Shown: piece by piece, positions 1 to 7,890 of the stretch
Position numbering within the stretch: the stretch's first letter is position 1
How the letters are laid out: every line of letters starts with the position of its first letter
NCBI GenBank assembly: GCA_035627835.1
Contig: DASPKX010000089.1
Location: 1-41,726, forward strand
Reading direction: 5' to 3'
From: DASPKX01 sp035627835
Lineage (GTDB): Bacteria > Verrucomicrobiota > Verrucomicrobiia > Limisphaerales > SXQI01
DNA length: 41,726 nt
Made by a program: the position numbers and the translations under genes
Notes under the pieces: model-generated
The model's database searches: none
Seen by the model: only the letters and a program-made list of their open reading frames with translations
What the model was told of the DNA's origin: nothing

Positions 1-270
1 TAGCTGGGTTTGGCCGGCCTTGCCGGTCCAGAAGGCTAGCTGAACCACGATAGACATCCCCACAAAGGAGGCGACCGCACCAACGAAGAGGAGCGGCTCG
101 ACGCCAATCTCGAAAACCTGGCGAGCGAGGTGCGTTCTATTGAAGGCAGGCCAGAAGGAGGGCAGAAAGCAGGAAAAGAGGGCAGCCCCGACCACGGCGG
201 CGGCGTGCCTCAGGGCTCGCCACTGCTCCAATGCAAGCATGCCGAGTCGTTGAGTTGCGCTAAACACCAT
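1..270 (-). CDS. MlaE-family ABC transporter permease, N-terminal part
   Basis: This is the first 90 codons of a leftward gene that runs off the left edge. The translation starts MVFSATQRLG, has a hydrophobic stretch near residues 28-42, and then reads ARQVFEIGVEPLLFVGAV followed by SFVGMSIVVQ. This matches the conserved opening of MlaE/YrbE permeases (E. coli MlaE has VRQLYNVGV then FIGMVLGLQ). MlaE proteins are the inner-membrane permease of an ABC system that moves phospholipids between inner and outer membrane, normally with MlaF ATPase and MlaD substrate-binding partners. Those partners would lie left of the window. The ATG at 268-270 has a weak GGA upstream. A GTG at 301-303 is an in-frame alternative, and an in-frame stop at 343-345 limits further extension. 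The family call rests on the N-terminus only. Confidence 0.72.
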   Translation of the reverse strand, partial: MVFSATQRLGMLALEQWRALRHAAAVVGAALFSCFLPSFWPAFNRTHLARQVFEIGVEPLLFVGAVASFVGMSIVVQLAFWTGKAGQTQL

Positions 271-651
271 GGATCGAGTTCCATGCTGAGGCCATAGTGG
301 CACAATTGCAACAAGCTGCCGCCGTAGCGTTGGAGGTGAGATTCAGCGGCGGCCTGCGCCATGCTTACCAGGCGGTAACGCGCGAACAACAAGCGGTGGT
401 GATCAGAATTTCATTTGTGTGACGCCCGGAGGATTGAAAACAGCGCGAGATCGGGAGCCGTTCGATACCAAGGAGTATAGCACGCCGAAGCGCACGTATC
501 TTTCTGCGGATGGCGAAGGACGGGAGCTTTGAAGCCGGGGAGGAACAACGCCAGGCGCGGCTGAAGCCTAAGATGGAAATCTCCACTCTGGGACAGTGAA
601 GCCGAGCAATTCTTGCTGTGGTGCGGTGGATGGCCTAAGTTCCAGGGAAGG
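271..651. other. Intergenic region between mlaE-like and Fe-S carrier genes
   Basis: About 380 bases lie between the leftward permease start and the rightward Fe-S carrier start, so both promoters should be here. Open frames on the minus strand cross this region and run into the carrier gene, but their translations resemble no family and have no ribosome site. I found no clear promoter boxes, terminator or RNA structure. Confidence 0.5.
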
Positions 652-990
652 ATGAATGCGACCACTGAACAGGTAGTGACTTTGACCGACGCCGCAGCCA
701 GCCATGTGAAGGAGATGCTGGCCAAGGAAGGGCCAGGCAAGGGGCTGCGCTTGTTTATCGAGGAGGGTGGCTGCTCCGGGATGTCTTACGGGATGGTGTT
801 CGACGAAAAGCGTGATGGGGATCATGCCCTGGATTTCCACGGTGTGGCTGTGCTCGTTGATGATGTGAGCGCGAATTACATGCGGGGGTCGGTGGTCGAT
901 TACGTGGATGCGCTGACGGGTGGCGGATTTAAGATTACAAACCCGAACGCGAAGCAATCTTGCGGGTGCGGGAAGTCGTTCAGCGCGTAA
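652..990 (+). CDS. erpA: A-type iron-sulfur cluster carrier/insertion protein (ErpA/IscA/HesB family)
   Basis: The protein is 112 residues, typical for A-type carriers. Such proteins accept Fe-S clusters from the scaffold and pass them to apo-enzymes in the cytoplasm. The three conserved cysteines are present: one in EEGGCSGMSYGM near residue 42 and two in QSCGCGKSF near the C-terminus. I chose the ATG at 652 because it follows AGGGAAGG at good spacing and because a longer in-frame opening from 613 adds a tail unlike the family. ErpA, IscA and SufA cannot be separated from sequence alone here. The absence of other isc or suf genes nearby makes a stand-alone ErpA-like carrier the best guess. 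The gene converges on the RRM gene, with an interspersed repeat and a leftward terminator between them. Confidence 0.88.
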   Translation: MNATTEQVVTLTDAAASHVKEMLAKEGPGKGLRLFIEEGGCSGMSYGMVFDEKRDGDHALDFHGVAVLVDDVSANYMRGSVVDYVDALTGGGFKITNPNAKQSCGCGKSFSA

Positions 991-1023
991 GATGGGGAGG
1001 CGATCCGGACAAGAAGGAAGAAG

Positions 1024-1060
1024 AACGTCCGCAGATTGCGCAGATTTCACTGATTTAAAC
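1024..1060 (+). repeat. Interspersed GCAGATT repeat, copy A
   Basis: The segment starts AACGTCC and continues with 9-base units of the form NCGCAGATT: CCGCAGATT, GCGCAGATT, then a degenerate TCACTGATT ending in TAAAC. Copies of the same sequence lie near 5692-5820 and, on the other strand, at 21371-21410. It sits downstream of the Fe-S carrier stop and is not part of a gene. Confidence 0.75.
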
Positions 1061-1145
1061 GGCAGGAGGGACACCCTTAAGAGCTGAGGGGGGAGGAATT
1101 CTAGAGGAGGCGAGCTGTCCCTGGGTGCACAGAAATCAGGGCATG

Positions 1146-1182
1146 AAAAAAGCCAGGTGAAGCGTTGCCGCCGCACCTGGCT
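1146..1182 (-). terminator. Rho-independent terminator of the RRM gene
   Basis: Perfect 9-base arms AGCCAGGTG (1151-1159) and CACCTGGCT (1174-1182) enclose a 14-base loop. In the leftward direction the stem is followed by six T residues (A tract at 1146-1151). It lies 18 bases past the RRM stop codon. Confidence 0.88.
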
Positions 1183-1199
1183 CTGAGAATCTTTAAAGA

Positions 1200-1586
1200 T
1201 TAGTAACGGCCACCGCGCCCGCCGCCGCCACCGCGATCACCGCGGTCACGCCCGCCGCCGCCACCGCCACGGCCGCCGCCGCCACCGCCGCCACGTGGGC
1301 CGCCATAGCCGCCGCCACCACCACCGCCGCCACGCTCTTCACGTGGGCGAGCTTCGTTCACAGTCAGGTCACGGCCATTCACGTTTTTGCCGTGAAGGGT
1401 CGAGATGGCGTTTTGAGCGCCTTCTTGGGTTGCCATAGTCACGAAGCCGAAACCACGGGGACGGCCGCTCATGCGATCCATAACCAGGTTGACTTCGGTG
1501 ACAGGTCCGCAAGCCTCGAACAGGTCTTGCAGTTCAGTTTCCGTGGTCTGGAACGAGAGGTTCCCCACGAACAGTTTAGTACTCAT
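1200..1586 (-). CDS. Glycine-rich RNA-binding protein with one RRM domain
   Basis: The protein is 128 residues. Residues 3-80 form one RNA recognition motif with RNP2 (LFVGNL, 5-10) and RNP1 (RGFGFVTM, 44-51). Residues 86-128 are a tail made almost only of Gly and Arg with RGG-like steps, ending in GRGGRY. This layout matches the bacterial Rbp proteins of cyanobacteria and many other phyla, which bind RNA in the cytoplasm and are often cold-induced. The tail is encoded by a low-complexity GCC/CCG-rich stretch (about 1203-1335). The gene stands alone with its own terminator, and its upstream gap of 191 bases leaves room for a promoter and a leader. No strong ribosome site precedes the ATG. Confidence 0.93.
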   Translation of the reverse strand: MSTKLFVGNLSFQTTETELQDLFEACGPVTEVNLVMDRMSGRPRGFGFVTMATQEGAQNAISTLHGKNVNGRDLTVNEARPREERGGGGGGGGYGGPRGGGGGGGRGGGGGGRDRGDRGGGGGRGGRY

Positions 1587-1777
1587 TTATTGAACTCAAA
1601 GAGAAAAAGAAGACCCCTGACTGTTCCCGACCACCGGGTTTCAAGCCGTCACTGGAGAGAACCTCCACCTGCCGACTTTCCAAGCCTGAACTCTAACAAC
1701 TCTACTTTGATCGGGTAAAACATCCCTGATCCAATAAAAAAATCAAGCTGTCATTCAGCAGGGTAAAAACGGGGGGA

Positions 1778-3088
1778 TCAGGTGTGCTGCCAAATCTGGA
1801 TCGATTCCTGCAGGTAAGCCTCGATGGCATCGACCACAGCGACTTCATTATGTTGGGCGGCAACTTCGGCCTGGGCAGTTTCACACATCTGCACACGCAA
1901 GGCAGGCTGGAGCTGCAGCTCCTGGATGCGTGAGCAAAGCTCAATGGCGCTTCCAGGGGTGTAGGAAAGGGCGTTTTCTCCGTGGCGAACGATTTCCGCG
2001 ATCCCTCCCGTGCAGGTGGCAATCACGGGCACCCCCGCAGCCATGGCTTCGAGCGGCGTGGTGGCATATGGCTCGTCCGAAACGCTCGTGTGCAGGTAGG
2101 CGTCGTGCTTGTGCATCAAGGCGAGCAACTCACGCGGGTGGGGGCCGATTGTGGCGAACTCGACCGGGAGTTGGTCGAGGATCACTTTGGAGCGGAGTTG
2201 CGCGACGTAATCGCTTTCGCCACGGCCCACAATGGTGAGGCTGGCTTTGGAGTTCCGGTCACGGAGCTGCTTTAACGCTTCGACAGCGGTTAAGACGCCG
2301 GAGCGGTCATCGAGCTTGGCCACGGTTAACAGCTTCTGCACAGGCGCGCCCATGGGGCGAATCTCGTGCATGAACTGGTCCACCTTCACGCCGGGATGGA
2401 TCACGGAAGCGTGTCCTACGCGGAAGCCCGCGTTCAATGTGGCAGCTTTCAGGTAATCGCTGCAGAAGTAGATGCGATCGAAACGAAAAGCGGTGATGGA
2501 ATCGGGCTCTGGATGAGCGCCGCGGGTGTATAACTCGGGCACGCGCTCGCACCCTTTCATCATGCGCGTGGGCGCTTCCTTATCAACTCGCCCGCGACCG
2601 CCCATGAGTTCGAGAGACATCCGCATGACGCTGGAGCCGCCGGCGGGGGAGGGGGCGTTCCAGAACTCAAGCCATGGATCGGCTTTGATTTCTTCCGCGA
2701 TCCACTGGTCGGCCACATCGTAAACTGTAGGGATGCGGGTATTGCGCGCGCTGAAAATTAGTGATTTGGAGAGGCCGCTCAGGCTCCAGATGTAAAGGAG
2801 GTCGGGCTGGAAGGCGTCCACCGATTCCCTCAGCACATTGGTGTTATGCACCTCGATTTTCTTAACGTCGTTGTAGCCGGTGACCGACGGTTCGCCGAAA
2901 GCGCCATTAAGGTGCAAGCGCCGCTCAATCTCGGCGTCGCGCTGCTCGGTGTTCAGGCCGAGATTTGAAGTGAGAATTTTAACCTCGTGCCCGCGAAGCT
3001 TTAGTGCGTCCGTCACCGCCTGGCAGCGGAAGTCGAACGTGCCGCCATGATGCGGCGGGAAAACATTCGTTATAACCAGTATCCTCAC
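1778..3088 (-). CDS. Glycosyltransferase family 4 (GT-B fold)
   Basis: The protein is 436 residues. The N-terminus MRILVITNVFPPHHGGTFD is the usual opening of a GT4 acceptor domain. The C-terminal half carries the nucleotide-sugar domain with the E-x7-E signature (E339 and E347 in EPYATTPLEAMAAGVPVIA) followed by GGIAEIVRHGENAL. Such enzymes transfer a sugar from a nucleotide donor to a glycan or lipid at the cytoplasmic membrane face. The acceptor cannot be told from sequence. It begins 42 bases after the larE stop, on the same strand, so it may be the last gene of the mdh-deoC-larE cluster, although no polysaccharide genes surround it. Confidence 0.9.
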   Translation of the reverse strand: MRILVITNVFPPHHGGTFDFRCQAVTDALKLRGHEVKILTSNLGLNTEQRDAEIERRLHLNGAFGEPSVTGYNDVKKIEVHNTNVLRESVDAFQPDLLYIWSLSGLSKSLIFSARNTRIPTVYDVADQWIAEEIKADPWLEFWNAPSPAGGSSVMRMSLELMGGRGRVDKEAPTRMMKGCERVPELYTRGAHPEPDSITAFRFDRIYFCSDYLKAATLNAGFRVGHASVIHPGVKVDQFMHEIRPMGAPVQKLLTVAKLDDRSGVLTAVEALKQLRDRNSKASLTIVGRGESDYVAQLRSKVILDQLPVEFATIGPHPRELLALMHKHDAYLHTSVSDEPYATTPLEAMAAGVPVIATCTGGIAEIVRHGENALSYTPGSAIELCSRIQELQLQPALRVQMCETAQAEVAAQHNEVAVVDAIEAYLQESIQIWQHT

Positions 3089-3130
3089 GGCTGCCCGCAG
3101 AATACGCAGCGCTGCGGCTTATGGCGAGTG

Positions 3131-3976
3131 TTATGCTTGGACAGCGGGCAGAGGCTCAACCTTGGGAATGGCCGCGTTCAAGCTGCCGCGGCGATAGCCT
3201 TCCAGGTCGAGAGTAACATAGGCGTAGCCAACCTTCCGAATCGCAGCGGCGGCGCGGTTGTACAAGCCGCCATCCAACAAACGAGGCAGTTCGGATTGGC
3301 CCAACTCGATTCGAGCCAGGTCGCCATTCTTTAGTTCGTGATGACGAACGCGAACATCGTAGAAGCCGAGGTCGCGGAGCACGTTCTCAGCGCCTTCGAT
3401 CATCAGAAGTTTGCGAGGATCGACCACTTCACCATACGGGATGCGGGAGCTGAGGCACGCCATTTGGGGCTTGTCGGATGTCGGCAGCCCGAGCTTTGCG
3501 GAATATTCGCGAATCTCGATCTTGGTGAATCCAGCTTCCTTGAGCGGGGCGCGAATTTGAAACTCAGCAGCGGCTTGGGCGCCGGGGCGATGATCGCCGA
3601 TGTCGCTGGCATTTTCGCCGTAAGCAATCACTGCGAATTTTTCGTTCCTGGCGATGGGCTCAAGTTCGGTGAACAGCTCGTGTTTGCAGAAGTAACAGCG
3701 GTTTGTGGGATTGGCGAGGTAGCTCGGGTTATTGAACTCGGCCGTTTTTACAACGCGCACTGGAAAGTTGAACTTCTGCGCGATTTCCAATGCCTCACTC
3801 AGCTCGCGGCGTGGCAAGCTCGGGGAGTCTGCGATGACAGCGAGGCTGCGGTGAGCGAGGACTTGGTGGGCGACAAATGCAAGAAACACAGAGTCCACAC
3901 CGCCGGAGTAGGCCACCAGGCAGGAGCCGTAGCCGCGCAGCAGTTGCTTGAGTGTGTCGAGCTTGTCCATTCGCAC
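3131..3976 (-). CDS. larE: LarE-type ATP-dependent sulfur transferase (PP-loop)
   Basis: The protein is 281 residues. It has the PP-loop SGGVDS (24-29), the motif TNRCYFCKHEL (91-101), MACLSSRIPYG (172-182) and the C-terminal YVTLDLEGYRRGSLN typical of LarE. LarE adenylates and thiolates the nicotinic-acid derived precursor of the nickel-pincer cofactor of lactate racemase. The best studied LarE gives up the sulfur of a single cysteine. Here three cysteines are present (C94, C97, C174), the pattern proposed to hold an iron-sulfur cluster in other members. No larA, larB or larC is in the window. It starts 18 bases after the deoC-like stop and is probably co-transcribed with mdh and the deoC-like gene. 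Confidence 0.9.
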   Translation of the reverse strand: MRMDKLDTLKQLLRGYGSCLVAYSGGVDSVFLAFVAHQVLAHRSLAVIADSPSLPRRELSEALEIAQKFNFPVRVVKTAEFNNPSYLANPTNRCYFCKHELFTELEPIARNEKFAVIAYGENASDIGDHRPGAQAAAEFQIRAPLKEAGFTKIEIREYSAKLGLPTSDKPQMACLSSRIPYGEVVDPRKLLMIEGAENVLRDLGFYDVRVRHHELKNGDLARIELGQSELPRLLDGGLYNRAAAAIRKVGYAYVTLDLEGYRRGSLNAAIPKVEPLPAVQA

Positions 3977-3994
3977 GAACGTGCCACTGACCGA

Positions 3995-4633
3995 TCAGAC
4001 GATCAACCCAAGCTTCATTGCGCCAGCATTGAGCAGGGCTTCCATTGAACCAGGGTCAGACGGGAGGGCGTGCCCTTTGATCTGCACTTTGGCTGAGATG
4101 CGTTTGCGCAGCGTTTGGAGCACCAGGGGCAAGCTGGGCATCGACCCCGGCGCATAATCGAGCGTCACCCAATCGGGGCCAATTTCCTGGACGACTTCCA
4201 CGAAGCGCTCCGTTTCTTCGGGCTGCAGTTGGTGAAGAGGGACGGAAAGGCGAATTGGGGCCTCGTCCAAAGCCTCGATGACATCGCGCAACTCCCGAGT
4301 CAGGGTCGGGTAGTCACCGCCCAGGGAGTGCAATCCCACGAGCAGCTCAATCTCATGAGCGCCGTTGTCCAGAGCGGCTTCTGCCTCGTAGCGCTTCACA
4401 TCGGCATCCATGGCGCCAGCGGGGAAGCCAATGGCAGCCACGACCTTGACCTCGGTGTCTTCGAGGTAAGTCCGCGCTTCCATCACTCGCCCGCTCGGGA
4501 CGACCAGGCCGGCAAGGCCCCTATCGGCGGCTTGGGCGCAGAGATCTTTGAAGTCCTTCGGGACCAAACGCGCGCTGAAGACGGGCAGCTCGCACCAACG
4601 CGCAAGGTGGACGGAAAATTCAGGAATGCTCAT
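3995..4633 (-). CDS. DeoC/aldolase-fold protein lacking the Schiff-base lysine
   Basis: The protein is 212 residues and follows the deoxyribose-phosphate aldolase pattern: VKVVAAIGFPAGAM (62-75), DVKRYEAEAALDNGAHEIELLV (near 78-99), and VQIKGHALPSDPGSMEALLNAGA near 183-205. In true DeoC the Schiff-base lysine sits in a V-K-T-S-T-G motif. Here the matching place reads WVTLDYAPG, with T157 instead of Lys. The catalytic Asp of the DEID motif is Glu (E96), while the second Lys (K186) is kept. The protein also lacks the usual N-terminal DHT motif. Ordinary aldolase activity is therefore doubtful. The start overlaps the mdh stop (TGATG), which implies translational coupling. The true role is unknown. 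Confidence 0.72.
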   Translation of the reverse strand: MSIPEFSVHLARWCELPVFSARLVPKDFKDLCAQAADRGLAGLVVPSGRVMEARTYLEDTEVKVVAAIGFPAGAMDADVKRYEAEAALDNGAHEIELLVGLHSLGGDYPTLTRELRDVIEALDEAPIRLSVPLHQLQPEETERFVEVVQEIGPDWVTLDYAPGSMPSLPLVLQTLRKRISAKVQIKGHALPSDPGSMEALLNAGAMKLGLIV

Positions 4634-5619
4634 CAGGCCGGCAAAAGATCGCTGACCAGCGACTTCTCCTCTTTCAACTCGTTGACAGTGGCATCGATTT
4701 TTTGGCGGCTGAAGTCGTTTACGGTGACGCCTTGAACGATCTCAAGCTTCTGGCCGTTGCTGCGGATCGGGAAGGAGGAGATGATTCCTTTTTCCACTCC
4801 GTAACTGCCGTCGGAAACGATGGCCACGCTATGCCAATCACCGGCGGCGGTGGGTTGAACGATGGAGCGCACGCTATCAACGATGGCGTTGGCGGCGCTG
4901 GCCGCGCTGCTGGCGCCACGGGCTTTTATAATTGCCGCGCCACGCTGCTGCACCGTGCTGATGAACTCGCCTTGCAACCAGCCCTGGTCGGTGATGACCT
5001 CGGTGGCGGGGCGGCCGTTGATTTTGGCGTTGTAAAAGTCGGGATATTGCGTCGCTGAATGGTTGCCCCAAATGGCGACGTTGCTGACTGCGGTTACATC
5101 TACGCCCGCTTTCTTGGCTAATTGGGTTTTGGCGCGGTTTTCATCGAGGCGTGTCATTGCGTGCCAGCGATCCTGCGGAATTTCCTTCGCGTTGCGCATG
5201 GCGATAAGGCAGTTGGTGTTGCAGGGATTTCCGACCACAAGAATGCGGACATCGGAAGCAGCGTTGCGGGCGATCGCTTGCCCCTGGCCGATGAATATCT
5301 TCCCGTTGATGCCGAGGAGATCTTTGCGCTCCATGCCCTGCTTGCGGGGCACGCTGCCCACCAGCAAAGCCCAATTCACACCACGGAAACCTTCATCGAG
5401 GCTAGCGGTGGGGATGACACCCTTCAGCAATGGGAACGCGCAATCCTCGAGTTCCATGACCACCCCGCCGAGGGTGGGGAGGGCTGGCTCGATCTCAATT
5501 AGATGCAGAATGACAGGCTGGTCCGGCCCGAACATGGAGCCCGAAGCGATGCGAAACAAAAGTGAGTATCCGATCTGACCGGCGGCCCCAGTGACCGCCA
5601 CCCGAATTGGCGTTTTCAT
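4633..5619 (-). CDS. mdh: Malate dehydrogenase, NAD-dependent
   Basis: The protein is 328 residues, the normal length of the cytoplasmic-like type 2 malate dehydrogenase. It has the dinucleotide motif TGAAGQIGYSL (10-20), an acidic residue at the end of strand two (E42) that favours NAD, substrate arginines in SVPRKQGMER (R92 and R98), the TRLDENRA motif (D159, R162), and the catalytic histidine H187 in WGNHSATQYPD. It interconverts malate and oxaloacetate in the TCA cycle. It is the first gene of a leftward cluster with the deoC-like gene and larE. The upstream gap to the divergent transporter carries an interspersed repeat pair. Confidence 0.96.
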   Translation of the reverse strand: MKTPIRVAVTGAAGQIGYSLLFRIASGSMFGPDQPVILHLIEIEPALPTLGGVVMELEDCAFPLLKGVIPTASLDEGFRGVNWALLVGSVPRKQGMERKDLLGINGKIFIGQGQAIARNAASDVRILVVGNPCNTNCLIAMRNAKEIPQDRWHAMTRLDENRAKTQLAKKAGVDVTAVSNVAIWGNHSATQYPDFYNAKINGRPATEVITDQGWLQGEFISTVQQRGAAIIKARGASSAASAANAIVDSVRSIVQPTAAGDWHSVAIVSDGSYGVEKGIISSFPIRSNGQKLEIVQGVTVNDFSRQKIDATVNELKEEKSLVSDLLPA

Positions 5620-5691
5620 ATAATGGGCGCGAGTATGGGATTACCCCTCCCAAGGCGCAAGCACGCGGCGGCAATGGTAGAAAACAGGAGG

Positions 5692-5820
5692 AGATCCGCA
5701 GATTTCACAGATAAAGAACAAAATGAAAAGCAGAGCGCGGGCCGAGACTTGCTTCGCAATCGTTGGCTTCTATTCGGGCCTTTTAATCTGTGTAGTCTAG
5801 GCAATTTGCGGACGTTCTCG
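5692..5820. repeat. Inverted pair of GCAGATT repeats (copies B1 and B2)
   Basis: The left copy (5692-5720) reads ATCCGCAGATTTCACAGATA, a two-unit version of the repeat. The right copy (5781-5820) is in reverse orientation. Read on the minus strand it has GAACGTCCGCAAATTGCC and then ACACAGATTAAAA. The two ends face each other across about 60 bases, so the whole looks like a small element with inverted ends. It lies between the divergent mdh and transporter genes. Confidence 0.65.
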
Positions 5821-5868
5821 TTCTCTCTGAATTCTTGCGGCGAGCGGACTCTCCGCTAGCATGCGGCG

Positions 5869-7254
5869 ATGCCCGAGACGATTGCCCTGGAACAGGAGCG
5901 CGCGCGCTTGTCTGCCATTAAAGATCCGCCCACCCACTGGCTGGGTGTCCTCAAACAACTTGGACCCGGGTTAATCATCTCTGCGGCCGTCGTGGGTTCT
6001 GGCGAGTTGATCGTCACGACCAAAGTGGGGGCGGAGCATGGGTTCAAGCTGCTCTGGTTCATCATCTTTGCCTGCATGATCAAGGTGTTCGTGCAGATCG
6101 AAGTGGGCCGCCACGCGCTCACGCGGGGTGTGACGACCTTGCAAGCGATGGATGCTGTGCCGGGGCCGCGCTACAAAGTCTCGTGGATGGTCTGGATCTG
6201 GATGCTGATGTTCGTCGCGACCTTTTTCCAACTCGCGGGAATTATCGGGACAATTGCTGAAGTGTTCAACCTCGCAGGCAGTTCGTTATCGACGACGTCC
6301 TGGGCGGTCCTCGTGACAGGGTCTTGCGCGGTGCTTCTTTATATCGGCCGATATGGCTTCATCGAAAAGGCTTCGACCATTATGGTGGCGATCTTCACGA
6401 TTTGCACGATGGTAGCGGTCTTTGGGCTTATCGGAACGCCGTACTCAATCGGAATGGGCGATCTGGCGGAGGGTTTCAGCTTTCAGCTCCCGTCCAACTT
6501 TGCGGCGGCTTTCGCGGCGTTTGGGATTGTGGGGGTCGGCGCGTCGGAGCTGATTTATTACCCGTACTGGTGCCTGGAGAAAGGCTACGCCGCCTTCACC
6601 GGACCGAATGACGGATCGGCTGCGTGGGAGAAACGGGCGCGCGGGTGGCTGCGCATCATGAAGATCGACGCGTGGATTTCCATGGTCGTTTACACGGTGG
6701 CGACCATCTCCTTTTACCTCCTCGGAGCGGCGGTGCTCCACGGCAAATCGCTCGCCATGACGAACGCGGACATGGTTCCGTCGCTCTCGCAACTCTATCA
6801 GGAATCCTTTGGCCGGGCGGGACTTTGGATTTTCGTGATCGGGGCGTTCGTGGTTCTTTATTCCACTGTGTTCATCGCGACGGCCTCGAATGGGCGGCTC
6901 TGCGCAGACATCCTGAAGCTCCTGGGGGTTCTTAAGATTCCGAACGAGCAATCGCGCGGCAAAGTGGTGCAGATAGCTTGTGTGCTCTTGCCGGCTCTCT
7001 ACCTGGTGTTTTTCCTAACCATCAGCAAGCCGCTGACGCTAGTCACAGTCGGCGCGATTGCTCAGGCCGTCATGCTCCCATTGCTGGCTTTGGCCGCGCT
7101 GTACTTCCACCGTAAATGGAACATCTCCTCCCTCCGCCCAAGCTCCACCTGGACACTGCTTCTTTGGATTTCTGCGATCCTGATGACGCTGGTTGGTGGG
7201 TACAGCCTGTCGCAGGAGATAGCGGGCGCGATGAAGTTGTTAGGCGTGAAATAG
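5869..7254 (+). CDS. Nramp (SLC11)-like membrane transporter with atypical binding site
   Basis: The protein is 461 residues with about eleven hydrophobic helices and the Nramp-like opening LKQLGPGLIISAA (28-40). Nramp proteins import divalent metals with protons. In the canonical family TM1 holds DPGN and TM6 holds an MPH motif, and both bind the metal. Here the TM1 place reads VGSGELIVTT (residues 42-51) and the TM6 place reads GVGASELIYYPYW (222-234), so both half-sites carry Ser and Glu instead. The fold family is clear, but the substrate cannot be assumed to be manganese or iron. The gene is divergent from mdh. The start is uncertain because no strong ribosome site precedes 5869. Confidence 0.82.
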   Translation: MPETIALEQERARLSAIKDPPTHWLGVLKQLGPGLIISAAVVGSGELIVTTKVGAEHGFKLLWFIIFACMIKVFVQIEVGRHALTRGVTTLQAMDAVPGPRYKVSWMVWIWMLMFVATFFQLAGIIGTIAEVFNLAGSSLSTTSWAVLVTGSCAVLLYIGRYGFIEKASTIMVAIFTICTMVAVFGLIGTPYSIGMGDLAEGFSFQLPSNFAAAFAAFGIVGVGASELIYYPYWCLEKGYAAFTGPNDGSAAWEKRARGWLRIMKIDAWISMVVYTVATISFYLLGAAVLHGKSLAMTNADMVPSLSQLYQESFGRAGLWIFVIGAFVVLYSTVFIATASNGRLCADILKLLGVLKIPNEQSRGKVVQIACVLLPALYLVFFLTISKPLTLVTVGAIAQAVMLPLLALAALYFHRKWNISSLRPSSTWTLLLWISAILMTLVGGYSLSQEIAGAMKLLGVK

Positions 7255-7304
7255 GTAGGAGGGGGCTAACCTATTTCCTTAGCTAAGAGGACTCGGGCTC
7301 GCGC

Positions 7305-7835
7305 TTATTTCTTCAAAGCAGACTCGACCATCTTTTTGAACTCGGGCTCAGCCGTTGCAAGGCCGTCCTTGGGCACAATCATCCGGATGAAGACATTCCC
7401 TGCATCGCTCTCAATGATTGCGCCACGCAGCGCGTGATTGGGTAGGGCCTTCGTGGGGCCGCCTGGCATGCCGCTCTTGTATGTTCCTTCGGCAGAAACG
7501 AAGGTGACTTTCTTCCCGCCAATCTCCTGGTTATCAACCTTGGAGTTGATCTTCTCCCGGGGTTCCTCGAACTGGCCGAGCCAACGATTCACGTTCGGGG
7601 TGATTGCGCCACCCTGGCCAGGAGGGAACTCGAAGAAGACGACTTCGCCAGTTTCCTTGGCGCCAGGGATCTTCAGGTTGGCTTTGCGCATGCCACCGGC
7701 TGGGAGCCATTCCCATGTAGTCGGGCGCGAGAAAGTGAACTCACCAACCTTGAAGTTCGCGGGAGCATCCGCGGCGGTGGCGATCAATGCCCCAGCCACT
7801 AATCCGAAAAGAGCCTTGGAAATCGTCTTAATCAT
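7305..7835 (-). CDS. Exported hypothetical protein, 176 residues
   Basis: I do not recognise a named family. The ATG at 7835 follows a strong ribosome site (AAGGAG, 7 bases upstream). The protein begins MIKTISKALFGLVAGALIAT, a clear signal peptide with likely cleavage after ATAADA. The rest is soluble with motifs FSRPTTWEWLPAGGMRKA, VVFFEFPPGQGG and NRWLGQFEEP. This pattern is seen in conserved exported proteins of Verrucomicrobia and Planctomycetes, but the function is not known. It lies 55 bases after glnS and is probably transcribed with it. A longer in-frame opening to 8009 would overlap glnS and is not needed. Confidence 0.8.
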   Translation of the reverse strand: MIKTISKALFGLVAGALIATAADAPANFKVGEFTFSRPTTWEWLPAGGMRKANLKIPGAKETGEVVFFEFPPGQGGAITPNVNRWLGQFEEPREKINSKVDNQEIGGKKVTFVSAEGTYKSGMPGGPTKALPNHALRGAIIESDAGNVFIRMIVPKDGLATAEPEFKKMVESALKK

Positions 7836-7890
7836 GAGGGACTCCTTACCCGAGCGGGCGGCGAAAGTCAAAACGCCGGGGCAACCTTCC

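Noticed and set aside
411..740. Open frame on the minus strand overlapping the Fe-S carrier
   Set aside because: Its translation has no family likeness and no ribosome site, and it is antisense to a well-supported gene.
1203..1335. Possible tandem repeat array of GCC/CCG triplets
   Set aside because: This is the coding sequence of the Gly/Arg-rich tail of the RRM protein, so it is explained by the protein.
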